Program-made: the position numbers and the translations under genes
In this document: one piece after another, positions 8,947-16,176 of the stretch
Layout: the number at the start of each line of letters is the position of its first letter
Position numbering within the stretch: position 1 is the first letter of the stretch
NCBI GenBank assembly: GCA_045540335.1
Contig: JAZQHC010000044.1
Span: 62,001 to 126,000, forward strand
From: RGIG7213 sp045540335
Lineage (GTDB): Bacteria; Bacillota; Clostridia; Oscillospirales; CAG-272
Direction of reading: 5' to 3'
Length of the DNA: 64,000 bases
Notes under the pieces: model-generated
Database searches by the model: none
Told to the model about the DNA's origin: nothing
Seen by the model: only the letters and a program-made list of their open reading frames with translations

Positions 8947-8972
8947 GGGCAAAGGCTTGAAAGCCTTTGCCC
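8947..8972 (+). terminator. Terminator after pckG
   Basis: GGGCAAAGGC and GCCTTTGCCC form a perfect 10-bp stem with a 6-nt loop, 7 nt after the stop codon. The following T run is weak. Confidence 0.65.
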
Positions 8973-9000
8973 TTAATGCTTTAAAACTTGGCTTTTTGTA

Positions 9001-9029
9001 TTGATTTTTTTCGCAATTTGCCTTATAAT
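9001..9029 (+). promoter_or_regulatory. Promoter of the ArsC-like/mnmM operon
   Basis: -35 TTGATT (9001-9006), 17-bp spacer, -10 TATAAT (9024-9029). The start codon follows 30 nt later. Confidence 0.75.
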
Positions 9030-9058
9030 GAATTGATAAAATCAAAGGCGGTGTTTAC

Positions 9059-9400
9059 ATGATACAGATATTCGGCAAGAAAAAGTGTTTTGATACCAAA
9101 AAGGCAGAACGCTTTTTTAAAGAAAGAGGGGTAAAAGTACAGTTTATCGACCTTTTGGATAAAGGAATGTCAAAAGGGGAATACAGCAGCGTTAAATCTG
9201 CCGTGGGCGGATTAGATGCGCTGCTTGATACAAAAAGTAAAGATTACGCGCTTGTTTCATATCTTGCATATGAAGAGGATAAGGATGAAAAGGTGTTACA
9301 ACAGCCTTCGCTTTTAAAAACGCCCATCGTACGTAACGGAAAAAAAGCAACGATTGGCTACTGCCCCGAGGTATGGAAAACGTGGGAGGATATGAAATGA
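9059..9400 (+). CDS. ArsC/Spx-family thioredoxin-fold protein
   Basis: 113 residues with the ArsC/Spx/YffB fold: an N-terminal strand with a single cysteine (IFGKKKCFDTKKAERFF, Cys10) instead of CxxC, a helix, the strand-loop KVQFIDLLDKGMSKGEY, and a cis-proline-like segment LLKTPIVRNGKKATIGYCPEVW near the C-terminus. Family members are arsenate reductases or regulators of RNA polymerase such as Spx; which one applies here is undecided. No arsenical-resistance genes are nearby. Its stop overlaps the next start (ATGA), so it is translationally coupled to mnmM. Confidence 0.75.
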   Translation: MIQIFGKKKCFDTKKAERFFKERGVKVQFIDLLDKGMSKGEYSSVKSAVGGLDALLDTKSKDYALVSYLAYEEDKDEKVLQQPSLLKTPIVRNGKKATIGYCPEVWKTWEDMK

Positions 9401-9945
9401 ATTTAAAACAACACGCAAAGGATTATATTTTAAAAAATCCCAACGAAAACGGCGTATATGTAGATTTTACAATGGGTAACGGCCACGATACGGAATTTTT
9501 GTGTTCGATTGCAAAAAAAGGCAAGGTGTATTCGTTTGATGTGCAAAGCCAAGCACTTGAAAATACAAAAAAACTCCTTGAGGATGGCGGGTACAACAAT
9601 TACGAATTGATACTGTCGGGCCACCAAAACGTCAAGGAGTATGTGAAATGTCCAATAGACGGCGGAATGTTTAATTTAGGATATCTACCCGGCGGAGATA
9701 AATCGCGCCATACTATGTGTCCAACCACATTGAAGGCAGTTACCGACGGTATAGAGCTTTTAAAGGGCGGCGGCGTTCTTGTTATTTCCGTTTATCCCGG
9801 CCACGAGGAAGGCAGGAAAGAGGGCGAAATGCTGCTTGAATTTTTGTCGCATTACGACAGAAAGTATTATTCCGTTATGAATTGCAGAATGATAAATTCG
9901 CCCGATTCGCCTTTTATTATTGCGGTGGAAAAATACGATAAGTAA
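9397..9945 (+). CDS. mnmM: tRNA (mnm5s2U34)-methyltransferase, YtqB family
   Basis: 182 residues. The SAM-binding motif I is VDFTMGNGHDTEFL (22-35), followed by the acidic loop YSFDVQ and the catalytic-region motif FNLGYLPGGDK (92-102), which is diagnostic of the YtqB group. Members methylate nm5s2U to mnm5s2U at the tRNA wobble position in Gram-positive bacteria that lack the MnmC methyltransferase domain. The ATG at 9397 overlaps the preceding stop (ATGA), with GGGAGGA upstream. Its TAA directly abuts the stop codon of the convergent ATPase gene with no intervening base. Confidence 0.85.
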   Translation: MNLKQHAKDYILKNPNENGVYVDFTMGNGHDTEFLCSIAKKGKVYSFDVQSQALENTKKLLEDGGYNNYELILSGHQNVKEYVKCPIDGGMFNLGYLPGGDKSRHTMCPTTLKAVTDGIELLKGGGVLVISVYPGHEEGRKEGEMLLEFLSHYDRKYYSVMNCRMINSPDSPFIIAVEKYDK

Positions 9946-11004
9946 TCAGACCTCTTTAAATATCGTTTTTGCTAATTTTCTTGTAAGGCGTTCTTTCTTT
10001 TCAAAATTCATTGATGATATGTATATATCCTCTGTTTCTGCATGTAATGCCTTTACGGCGTTAAGGTAAACCAAAGCCTCTGAAATAACGGATTGGTACG
10101 CGTTTTCCATAAAGCGGATGCGCCGTTTGATGGCAGATATTCCGTCGCGGTTTAAAAAACGTGCCATATTTATTATTTTATCATCTTTGTTTACGGTGTT
10201 GTTTATAATGGTAAACGATATTTTTAAATCATCTAAATATAACCCGTCTATTTTTTCGGGCGTATCAGGGCAGTAGCTTATCGTTACTGCCAATTTTTTT
10301 TCTTTAAATTGTGCAAGTAAGGAAGAAAAAAGAATATAAGATGTGCCGTAAACGTCTTTAATAAGATAATGCGTTTGCGCGTTTTCGTAAAACGTTTCAA
10401 GATATACCTCGCCGTTAGTGCCGAATGCGTGCGTTATGCGGGTGCTTTCCTTATATTCGCACCCGTTTGAAATGTGCGCGCAAAGTCGGTTTACGTAGCT
10501 TGTAAGCTTTTTGTAAAGCACGTATGGGCTTACGGCTTCGTCTTTTTCCCTTCGCATAGAGCCTGCACACCCCAAAAAAGCATACGCACGACGGTACAGT
10601 TCTTTTTTTGCATGTATCAAGCCCATTATTTTATCCTTTTGCAGTGTTAAAGCGGAAATGTCAAAAAATTCGCCCAAATTGATTATTTCTTCAACGGCGC
10701 CGGGGTATATGGGGTCTGTCATATGCGGGGCGGTGCCGTCTATCATGGCGGTTTTAAGCTCGGTTATCAAAATCCCGTCAAGCGAGTTTGTATCCGACGA
10801 GCATAAAAAATATTCAACCGTATAGCCAAGCTGCTCTGCTTTTTTGCCTATATACCGCATAAGATAAGATTTTCCCGTGCCGGGGCCGCCTTTTATAATG
10901 TATATTTTATCTAACGATTCGGGCGAAAATATTTTTTCAAAATAACTTACAAAACCGTTTGATGAGTTAGACGCCGCGAAAAAAGAATTATTTAATTTTG
11001 CCAT
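9946..11004 (-). CDS. P-loop NTPase of unknown function
   Basis: 352 residues with a Walker A motif GGPGTGKS (39-46) right after a hydrophobic strand (KIYIIKG), and a second nucleotide-binding-like half that begins FFSTSNG-like in some relatives but is not obvious here. The rest is mostly helical, with many charged residues. It resembles the standalone ATPases annotated in clostridia only as hypothetical ATPases. The start at 11004 has GGAG 6 nt upstream; a further ATG at 11016 precedes that site. It converges on mnmM with abutting stops and has no apparent operon partner. Function unknown. Confidence 0.7.
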   Translation of the reverse strand: MAKLNNSFFAASNSSNGFVSYFEKIFSPESLDKIYIIKGGPGTGKSYLMRYIGKKAEQLGYTVEYFLCSSDTNSLDGILITELKTAMIDGTAPHMTDPIYPGAVEEIINLGEFFDISALTLQKDKIMGLIHAKKELYRRAYAFLGCAGSMRREKDEAVSPYVLYKKLTSYVNRLCAHISNGCEYKESTRITHAFGTNGEVYLETFYENAQTHYLIKDVYGTSYILFSSLLAQFKEKKLAVTISYCPDTPEKIDGLYLDDLKISFTIINNTVNKDDKIINMARFLNRDGISAIKRRIRFMENAYQSVISEALVYLNAVKALHAETEDIYISSMNFEKKERLTRKLAKTIFKEV

Positions 11005-11097
11005 ATATATCTCCATATCTTTTTTTTAATATAATATGGTCTTTTTCGCTTTTTGTGTTTAAGTGTTTGCGTTTTAAAAAATGCTTTATTTAAAAAT

Positions 11098-11126
11098 AGC
11101 GTGTTCTTCGTTATGAAGAACACGCT
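11098..11126 (-). terminator. Terminator of the DUF11-repeat gene
   Basis: AGCGTGTTCTTC and GAAGAACACGCT form a perfect 12-bp stem with a 5-nt loop, followed on the minus strand by a T-rich run. Confidence 0.85.
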
Positions 11127-11134
11127 GCTTTTGC

Positions 11135-11989
11135 TTATATAGTACCGGTTATAGTCAAAACGCTTATGCCGGGGTTGATAACGTATGTACCCGTTGCAGG
11201 GTCTTGCGTATAGGTAGCCGCAGGAACTGTTATAGCACCGGGGGTGCTTGCAAAAACACCGCTTGCTGCGTTGTAGGTATATTCTGTGCCGTCTGTCCAT
11301 GCAGTCCCGTCAAGCGTAACTGCAAGGTTTGAAAGAACGGGGTCAAACGTATCTGTTACGGTTACGTTATCGGTTGCAATGGCAGGTGTATTGCCATAGT
11401 TTTGAATAACGAATGTGTAGGTAATGGGGCTGTTTTCCGTAACAACGGAAGGGTCGATGCTTTTCGTTATCGTAAGCTCGGGTGCTTGGGCCGGTGTAAC
11501 CGATTCTGATGCCGTTATCGGTGTAGGAATACCTGCACCGTTCAATGTTGCCGTGTTTACAATGGTTGAAGACGTATCAAGCGGGGCAAACTGCGTTAAT
11601 TCCGTACGGTAAACAAGTACCATGCTGCTGTTTGCAGGTATAGTAATGCCGCTGAATACCAAAGGAGGGCCTGCGCTTACCGCAGGCGCTCCCTGCAATA
11701 CGCCGTTGATATAAAGCTTTACAGAGCCGTCTGTATAATTAAGCGGATATACGGTGTTTGCACCGAAGGCGTATCCGCCGAGGTCGTCACTTATGCTTAT
11801 GCCGGTTAATGCGGTATTTCCCGAGTTAACCGCGCTGATTACGTATGTTATATCATCGCTGCGCGTATAATCCGCTACTACTGCGGTTTTTACAGCAGAT
11901 AAAACTTCAAGTATTTCACCCGTTGCAACGTTTGAATTCACAACGGTGTTATTATATGAAAGCTGCGCTTGGTTTGTAAATTGCGCCAT
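11135..11989 (-). CDS. DUF11-type conserved-repeat protein
   Basis: 284 residues made of two beta-rich repeats of the DUF11 type (about residues 25-145 and 165-275), each with the pattern of a strand, VxNxGNTxxTxxxxxDxL and a final TATxNG/TITG. Composition is rich in Thr, Val, Ala, Asn and Ser and almost free of Cys and Lys. Such repeats are usually found in long extracellular or spore-surface proteins, yet this one begins MAQFTNQAQLSYNN with no signal peptide. AAAAAGGAG precedes the ATG. It has its own terminator and lies between genes with terminators, so it is probably monocistronic. Confidence 0.75.
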   Translation of the reverse strand: MAQFTNQAQLSYNNTVVNSNVATGEILEVLSAVKTAVVADYTRSDDITYVISAVNSGNTALTGISISDDLGGYAFGANTVYPLNYTDGSVKLYINGVLQGAPAVSAGPPLVFSGITIPANSSMVLVYRTELTQFAPLDTSSTIVNTATLNGAGIPTPITASESVTPAQAPELTITKSIDPSVVTENSPITYTFVIQNYGNTPAIATDNVTVTDTFDPVLSNLAVTLDGTAWTDGTEYTYNAASGVFASTPGAITVPAATYTQDPATGTYVINPGISVLTITGTI

Positions 11990-12011
11990 AAGATTCTCCT
12001 TTTTAAAAAAA

Positions 12012-12033
12012 TATCAGGGTGTAAACCCTGATA
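12012..12033 (-). terminator. Terminator of the ppx-like/lipoprotein operon
   Basis: TATCAGGGT and ACCCTGATA form a perfect 9-bp stem with a 4-nt loop, followed on the minus strand by a run of T residues. Confidence 0.85.
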
Positions 12034-12097
12034 AAATTATATGTTTAATTTGACGAATACGTGATAATAATGGCGAAGAAAGCGCGTAAATGCTCGT

Positions 12098-12784
12098 TCA
12101 AATATTGCCCGCTTCCTGTACTGAATAGATATACGGACTGGCGTTATCATTTCGTTTTTTAAATATTACAAGATAATCCTTGCTTGATTTTTCATCATTT
12201 TCGGTAAAGCGTACCGTAGCCTTATATGTATTTTCGGTTTCATATAAGGAAAGCATTTCTATATCAACGTATGTATGCGACAGCTTTCCTGTAAGTATGT
12301 ATGCGTTTATTTTATCAAGATAACTGTATCTTGAAGTGCTTTTGTGCTTTACGTGCACCTCGCCGCCGAAGAAGGTATATACCGCGGCAGAAAGATCCTC
12401 TGCGGGGATAAGCGTGTTAATGCTTAATTCGGGATATTCTTCTGCAAGCCTTGAAAACATTTTATCATCTGCCGAGTATTGGTCGAAATACGTGCCGGCA
12501 AGATAATCCAAAACGATATTTGAATACAACGGATATTGCTTTTGAAATTTTTCAAAGCATACTATGCCGTTTTGGGAAAAAGTAAGTATTCTGCATAATT
12601 CGCACAACGACTGCGCGGTATCACTTTGCACCTGTAAAGTATCAACTGCGCTTTCCAAAGAGTAATCTGTGTTATCTACCCCGAAAACAGAGCAAGAAAC
12701 ACCGCAAAAGCATATCGAAAAAATGATAAGCAGCGAAATTGGTGCTTTTATTCTATTTTTCAAGATGTCTTTTAAGATACCCAT
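12098..12784 (-). CDS. Putative lipoprotein, unknown function
   Basis: 228 residues. The N-terminus has a basic region, a hydrophobic stretch (APISLLIIFSICFCG) and a lipobox-like GVSC, so the mature protein is probably lipid-anchored at the outer face of the membrane. The rest shows no family I recognise; the C-terminal part (TYVDIEMLSLYETENTYKAT and on) has the alternating pattern of an NTF2-like or DUF4829-like beta sheet, a weak guess. The gene starts inside the 3' end of the ppx-like gene (32-nt overlap), so the two are translated from one message. An internal TTG start seven codons later is possible. Confidence 0.6.
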   Translation of the reverse strand: MGILKDILKNRIKAPISLLIIFSICFCGVSCSVFGVDNTDYSLESAVDTLQVQSDTAQSLCELCRILTFSQNGIVCFEKFQKQYPLYSNIVLDYLAGTYFDQYSADDKMFSRLAEEYPELSINTLIPAEDLSAAVYTFFGGEVHVKHKSTSRYSYLDKINAYILTGKLSHTYVDIEMLSLYETENTYKATVRFTENDEKSSKDYLVIFKKRNDNASPYIYSVQEAGNI

Positions 12785-13625
12785 CTCTTACCCCTTGCTT
12801 ACATAAAATTATTTTCTCACACCCGAAATAATTGCACACCGCGTTGAAAATAGCAAATCCCGTCATGAAGCTGTCGTACCGTTTTGGTAAAGCGCATTTT
12901 ATAAGATGTAACGAATCGTTCGGTGCATTTTGTAAAGAAGCAAACGCTTTTTCTGCTTCTTCGGTGGATATTTCGGTTTTTTCGCAGAATAAAAGCGAAA
13001 AAATCGAACGTGCCGTTCCGCCTATTACGTAAAGATTCTTTTTTGGATTTATTGAAGATGACTGTAAAAATGTAAGTGCGTGCTGCCGTACGCATTCGTT
13101 CCGGCGTGCATCTAATATCGGCGGCACGTCAAGTGCCTTTGCCACCTTTAATGCACCCAAAGGCAGACTGCACATATTTTCAGGTGCGTTGTTTTTAAAC
13201 TCAACAAGTTCAAGACTGCCGCCGCCCATATCTGCCATAATACCGCTTTGATTTTCATTTAAAGACATTTGCAGGGCGGTAAAACTGCACACGGCCTCTT
13301 CTTCGCCGCTGATAACGTCGATATCAACGCCGACGTCGCGCTTTATATTTTCACATACTTGCTGTGTGTTGTCGATATTTCTTAAGCTTTGGGTTGCAAA
13401 AACCAATATTTTTTCACAGCTTGCATTTTTTGCTTCCGATACAAAGCCCGACAAAATTTCCTTTAACACCTCGTATCCTTTTTCAGAAAGATATCCGTTT
13501 GCCGTGTGGCTTGCCAAAGCACCTCGCAAGGAAGAGGAAGAAAGACATATAAATTCTGTACCCTTTACGAAAAAAATATCGCATTTTATAGTGTTAGAGC
13601 CAATATCTATAACCGCAACCTTCAT
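12753..13625 (-). CDS. Ppx/GppA-family phosphatase (exopolyphosphatase or pppGpp hydrolase)
   Basis: 290 residues, an ASKHA-fold protein. Phosphate loop 1 is VAVIDIGSNTIKCDI (3-17), the ISGEEEA motif is at 105-111 and phosphate loop 2 is ADMGGGSLEL (131-140). A later VIGGTARSIFSL segment binds the nucleotide or phosphate. It is the minimal single-module form, shorter than E. coli Ppx (about 510), lacking the C-terminal HD-like part. The start at 13625 gives MKVAV and has GGGGG upstream; the ATG four codons earlier is less well placed. It lies divergent to sigK and overlaps the downstream lipoprotein gene. Confidence 0.8.
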   Translation of the reverse strand: MKVAVIDIGSNTIKCDIFFVKGTEFICLSSSSLRGALASHTANGYLSEKGYEVLKEILSGFVSEAKNASCEKILVFATQSLRNIDNTQQVCENIKRDVGVDIDVISGEEEAVCSFTALQMSLNENQSGIMADMGGGSLELVEFKNNAPENMCSLPLGALKVAKALDVPPILDARRNECVRQHALTFLQSSSINPKKNLYVIGGTARSIFSLLFCEKTEISTEEAEKAFASLQNAPNDSLHLIKCALPKRYDSFMTGFAIFNAVCNYFGCEKIILCKQGVRDGYLKRHLEK

Positions 13626-13690
13626 ATGTACCCCCAAATATATTTCCGTTTATGTTCTACAAACAAAATTCGACGCATATCTATTATTAT

Positions 13691-13723
13691 ATACCGTTAT
13701 TGTATCTTTGAATCTAACGGTAT
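13691..13723. promoter_or_regulatory. Inverted repeat between ppx-like gene and sigK
   Basis: Arms ATACCGTTA (13691-13699) and TAACGGTAT (13715-13723) are perfect over 9 bp with a 15-nt spacer. A minus-strand TATAAT (13691-13686) touches the left arm, so it could be an operator for the ppx-like gene, for sigK, or both. Confidence 0.45.
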
Positions 13724-13751
13724 GTTAAAATAATATTAATCGGAGGGGGCA

Positions 13752-14450
13752 ATGTTAGAAGGGCTGTTTGCGGTTATATATAACTTTATTTTTCTTTTTC
13801 TGAAAGTATCGGATAGTGAAACCTATCCTCCGCCGCTTAACGCAAAGGAGGAAAGCGAATGCTTTGAAAAAATGAAAAACGGCGATATGGGTGCGCGTGA
13901 AAAGCTTATAAGACATAATATGCGCCTTGTGGCACACATTGTTAAAAAGTATTATACGCTTGCAAAAAATCAAGATGACCTTATATCCATAGGTACGATA
14001 GGTCTTATAAAGGCTATCGACAGCTTTAAGCCGGAAAACGGAACGCGATTTGCCACATATGCGGGTAAATGCCTTCAAAATGAAATATTGATGCATTTTC
14101 GAAGCAGAAAAAAGCTGCAAAACGAAGTATCTATAAATGAAGTTCTTGATACGGATAAGGAGGGGAACCCCCTTACGTATATAGATATCATCAGCGTGCC
14201 CGACACGATAGCAGATGATATAAACAGAAAAATTCAGATAGAAAAAATGCTTCGTACAGTAAAAAGCCGACTGTCACAAAGGGAAAGGCAAGTAATCGCC
14301 CTGCGCTACGGATTAGACGGAAAAAAGCCAAAAACGCAAAGGGAAGTGGCACAGCTGCTTGGTATATCCCGTTCGTACGTGTCGAGAATAGAAAAGGCGT
14401 CGCTTGAAAAAATACGCAAAAAAATGAATGAAAAGGGATTTTATTCATAA
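13752..14450 (+). CDS. sigK: RNA polymerase sporulation sigma factor K, pro-form
   Basis: 232 residues. Residues 1-20 form a hydrophobic leader (FAVIYNFIFLFLK) matching the membrane-bound pro-sequence of pro-sigma-K. Region 2 follows with RHNMRLVAHIVKKYY and ISIGTIGLIKAIDSF (79-92), and region 4 with LSQRERQVIALRYGLDG and ISRSYVSRIEK. It directs late mother-cell transcription for coat and cortex assembly and should require pro-peptide cleavage. The gene is uninterrupted, with no skin element inside. CGGAGGGGG precedes the ATG. A SPOCS/LysM gene follows 53 nt later, consistent with shared late-sporulation use. Confidence 0.95.
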   Translation: MLEGLFAVIYNFIFLFLKVSDSETYPPPLNAKEESECFEKMKNGDMGAREKLIRHNMRLVAHIVKKYYTLAKNQDDLISIGTIGLIKAIDSFKPENGTRFATYAGKCLQNEILMHFRSRKKLQNEVSINEVLDTDKEGNPLTYIDIISVPDTIADDINRKIQIEKMLRTVKSRLSQRERQVIALRYGLDGKKPKTQREVAQLLGISRSYVSRIEKASLEKIRKKMNEKGFYS

Positions 14451-14503
14451 AACCGTGTCAGCATAAATATACTGTGTTAAGCAGAAAACGAAAGGGGTAT
14501 AAA

Positions 14504-16036
14504 ATGTATAACAGTAACGAATCCTGTATTTGCAAAAAAATATTCAACGGTGAAAACAAAACGGAAGCTTCATACGAACACAGCCTTGCAGACTATTTTC
14601 CAAAAATCAAACGCGTGCTTAACGTGGCTTGCGATGCAAGGCTTACAGGGGTGTATATCAACGGTGAAAAAATCGAATACGACGGGGTAATATCCTGCAG
14701 CGTTATGTATCAGGCAGAGGACAAAAGCCTGCAATGTGCAGATGTAAAGTTTGATTTTTCGGATTACATAAATATCAAAAACGAAAACGCCAAAACGGCA
14801 GATGTGGTTGTAAAGCTTGAAAACTGCGCTTTACGCGTGCTTGATCCGCGCAAGATAAGCTTAAAGGCAAGAATAAACGCCTGTATAAACGCATGGGGCG
14901 ATGAATATTTAACCGTGCAAAACGAAGGCGTTACACTTTGTGAAGATGAAAAGCAAATATCCACCGTGCAAGTGCAAAGTGCACAAATATCAGTTTCTGA
15001 AGAAATGGGTATAGGCGCATCAGAGGATATCGCCATCCCAAGCGAGTACCCCGAAGCCGAAAGAATTATAACGGTTTACGTTTTTCCGCAGATAACCGAA
15101 TTAACACCTCAAACAAACAGCATTGTTTTTAAAGCAACCGTAACGGGTATAGTCGTTTATCAAACAGTACCGAACGAAAACGGGGAATCGGGAGTTGCTT
15201 TTCTGCCGATATCAGTTGGTCTTTCAAACATATTTTCACAAGAAGGCATAAACGAAGAATGCACCTGTTCGGCAAGAATGAGCGTTTACGACATTACCAC
15301 ATCTGTTTCGGAAAATACAGAAGGCGAAAAACGCGTTATCGAGCTTGATTTTCTGTACGATGTTCGTACGACCTGCGCCTGCAACGAAAGTGTGTCGGCG
15401 TTTTCCGACATGTACAGTACCGCGCATAGGACCGAGGCGGAATATCAAAACCTTGTAACAGAATGTGCTTGTGGCACGGTGCGCGGCAATTTTACTGTAA
15501 GTGCGGATATTCCGCCTGAAGTTTTCGAAGGAATAAACGGCGACGTGCTTTTAACACTCGGAAACGTTGTTAATTGCAAAGCAATTCCCACAGGGCGAAA
15601 AATAGAATGCAGGGGCGATGCTGATATTACGTTTGTATGCCAAAACGGAGAAGAATTATCAAGTGTGAAATATACCGTTCCGTTTAAAGGCGAATTTGAT
15701 AATCCGTCAGATGAAAATGCCAAGGTGTTACTGAATTGCTCGTGCGGAGAAATAAAAACACGTTTCGACGGTGACGGCTATTCCGTAACGACCGAAGTGT
15801 TTGCAGATATTTCGGTAAGCACGGATAAAATACAAACTGTGCTTAAAAGCGTAAACGCGTTTGATAAAGAGGTAAGCGCCTCGCCTGCCCCGTTTGTGCT
15901 TTACTATCCGTCGAAAAAGGAAACCGCGTGGAATATTGCAAAAAAATACGGTATTTCCGTAGAAGCTCTGAAAAAAGCAAATAACAATAATATAGAAAAT
16001 GCAAGGGCTGTAGTAATTCCTAAAAAGGCCCTGTAA
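14504..16036 (+). CDS. SPOCS (DUF3794) and LysM domain protein, SipL-like
   Basis: 510 residues. The N-terminal and middle parts hold repeated SPOCS/DUF3794 domains, with strands such as FPKIKRVLNVACDARLTGVY and the later IITVYVFPQITELTP. A C-terminal LysM occupies about 465-510 (KKETAWNIAKKYGISVEALK). This is the architecture of SipL in Clostridioides difficile, which binds SpoIVA and anchors coat to the forespore; whether this is the SipL orthologue or a paralogue cannot be settled from sequence alone. The start at 14504 has AAAGGGG 7 nt upstream. It lies directly after sigK, and a strong terminator follows. Confidence 0.8.
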   Translation: MYNSNESCICKKIFNGENKTEASYEHSLADYFPKIKRVLNVACDARLTGVYINGEKIEYDGVISCSVMYQAEDKSLQCADVKFDFSDYINIKNENAKTADVVVKLENCALRVLDPRKISLKARINACINAWGDEYLTVQNEGVTLCEDEKQISTVQVQSAQISVSEEMGIGASEDIAIPSEYPEAERIITVYVFPQITELTPQTNSIVFKATVTGIVVYQTVPNENGESGVAFLPISVGLSNIFSQEGINEECTCSARMSVYDITTSVSENTEGEKRVIELDFLYDVRTTCACNESVSAFSDMYSTAHRTEAEYQNLVTECACGTVRGNFTVSADIPPEVFEGINGDVLLTLGNVVNCKAIPTGRKIECRGDADITFVCQNGEELSSVKYTVPFKGEFDNPSDENAKVLLNCSCGEIKTRFDGDGYSVTTEVFADISVSTDKIQTVLKSVNAFDKEVSASPAPFVLYYPSKKETAWNIAKKYGISVEALKKANNNNIENARAVVIPKKAL

Positions 16037-16040
16037 GATA

Positions 16041-16066
16041 AAGCGGGAAGTTTTTCCCGCTTTTTT
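16041..16066 (+). terminator. Terminator of sigK-SPOCS unit
   Basis: AAGCGGGAA and TTCCCGCTT form a perfect 9-bp stem with a 4-nt loop, followed by a T run to 16066. Confidence 0.88.
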
Positions 16067-16101
16067 CATTTATCTTAATCGGGTATTTACATAAAAAGCG
16101 G

Positions 16102-16130
16102 TTGAAATATTAAAAAAGGTATGGTATAAT
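16102..16130 (+). promoter_or_regulatory. Promoter of the glucosaminidase gene
   Basis: -35 TTGAAA (16102-16107), 17-bp spacer, -10 TATAAT (16125-16130). A short GC-rich palindrome (GGCCCTCGGCC) lies in the 5' UTR just before the ribosome site. Confidence 0.75.
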
Positions 16131-16176
16131 ACAAAAAAAGTTTGTATTCGGCCCTCGGCCGGGAACGGAGATATCA

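Noticed and set aside
13752..14450. Skin-type interruption of sigK
   Set aside because: The reading frame is continuous from the pro-sequence through region 4.
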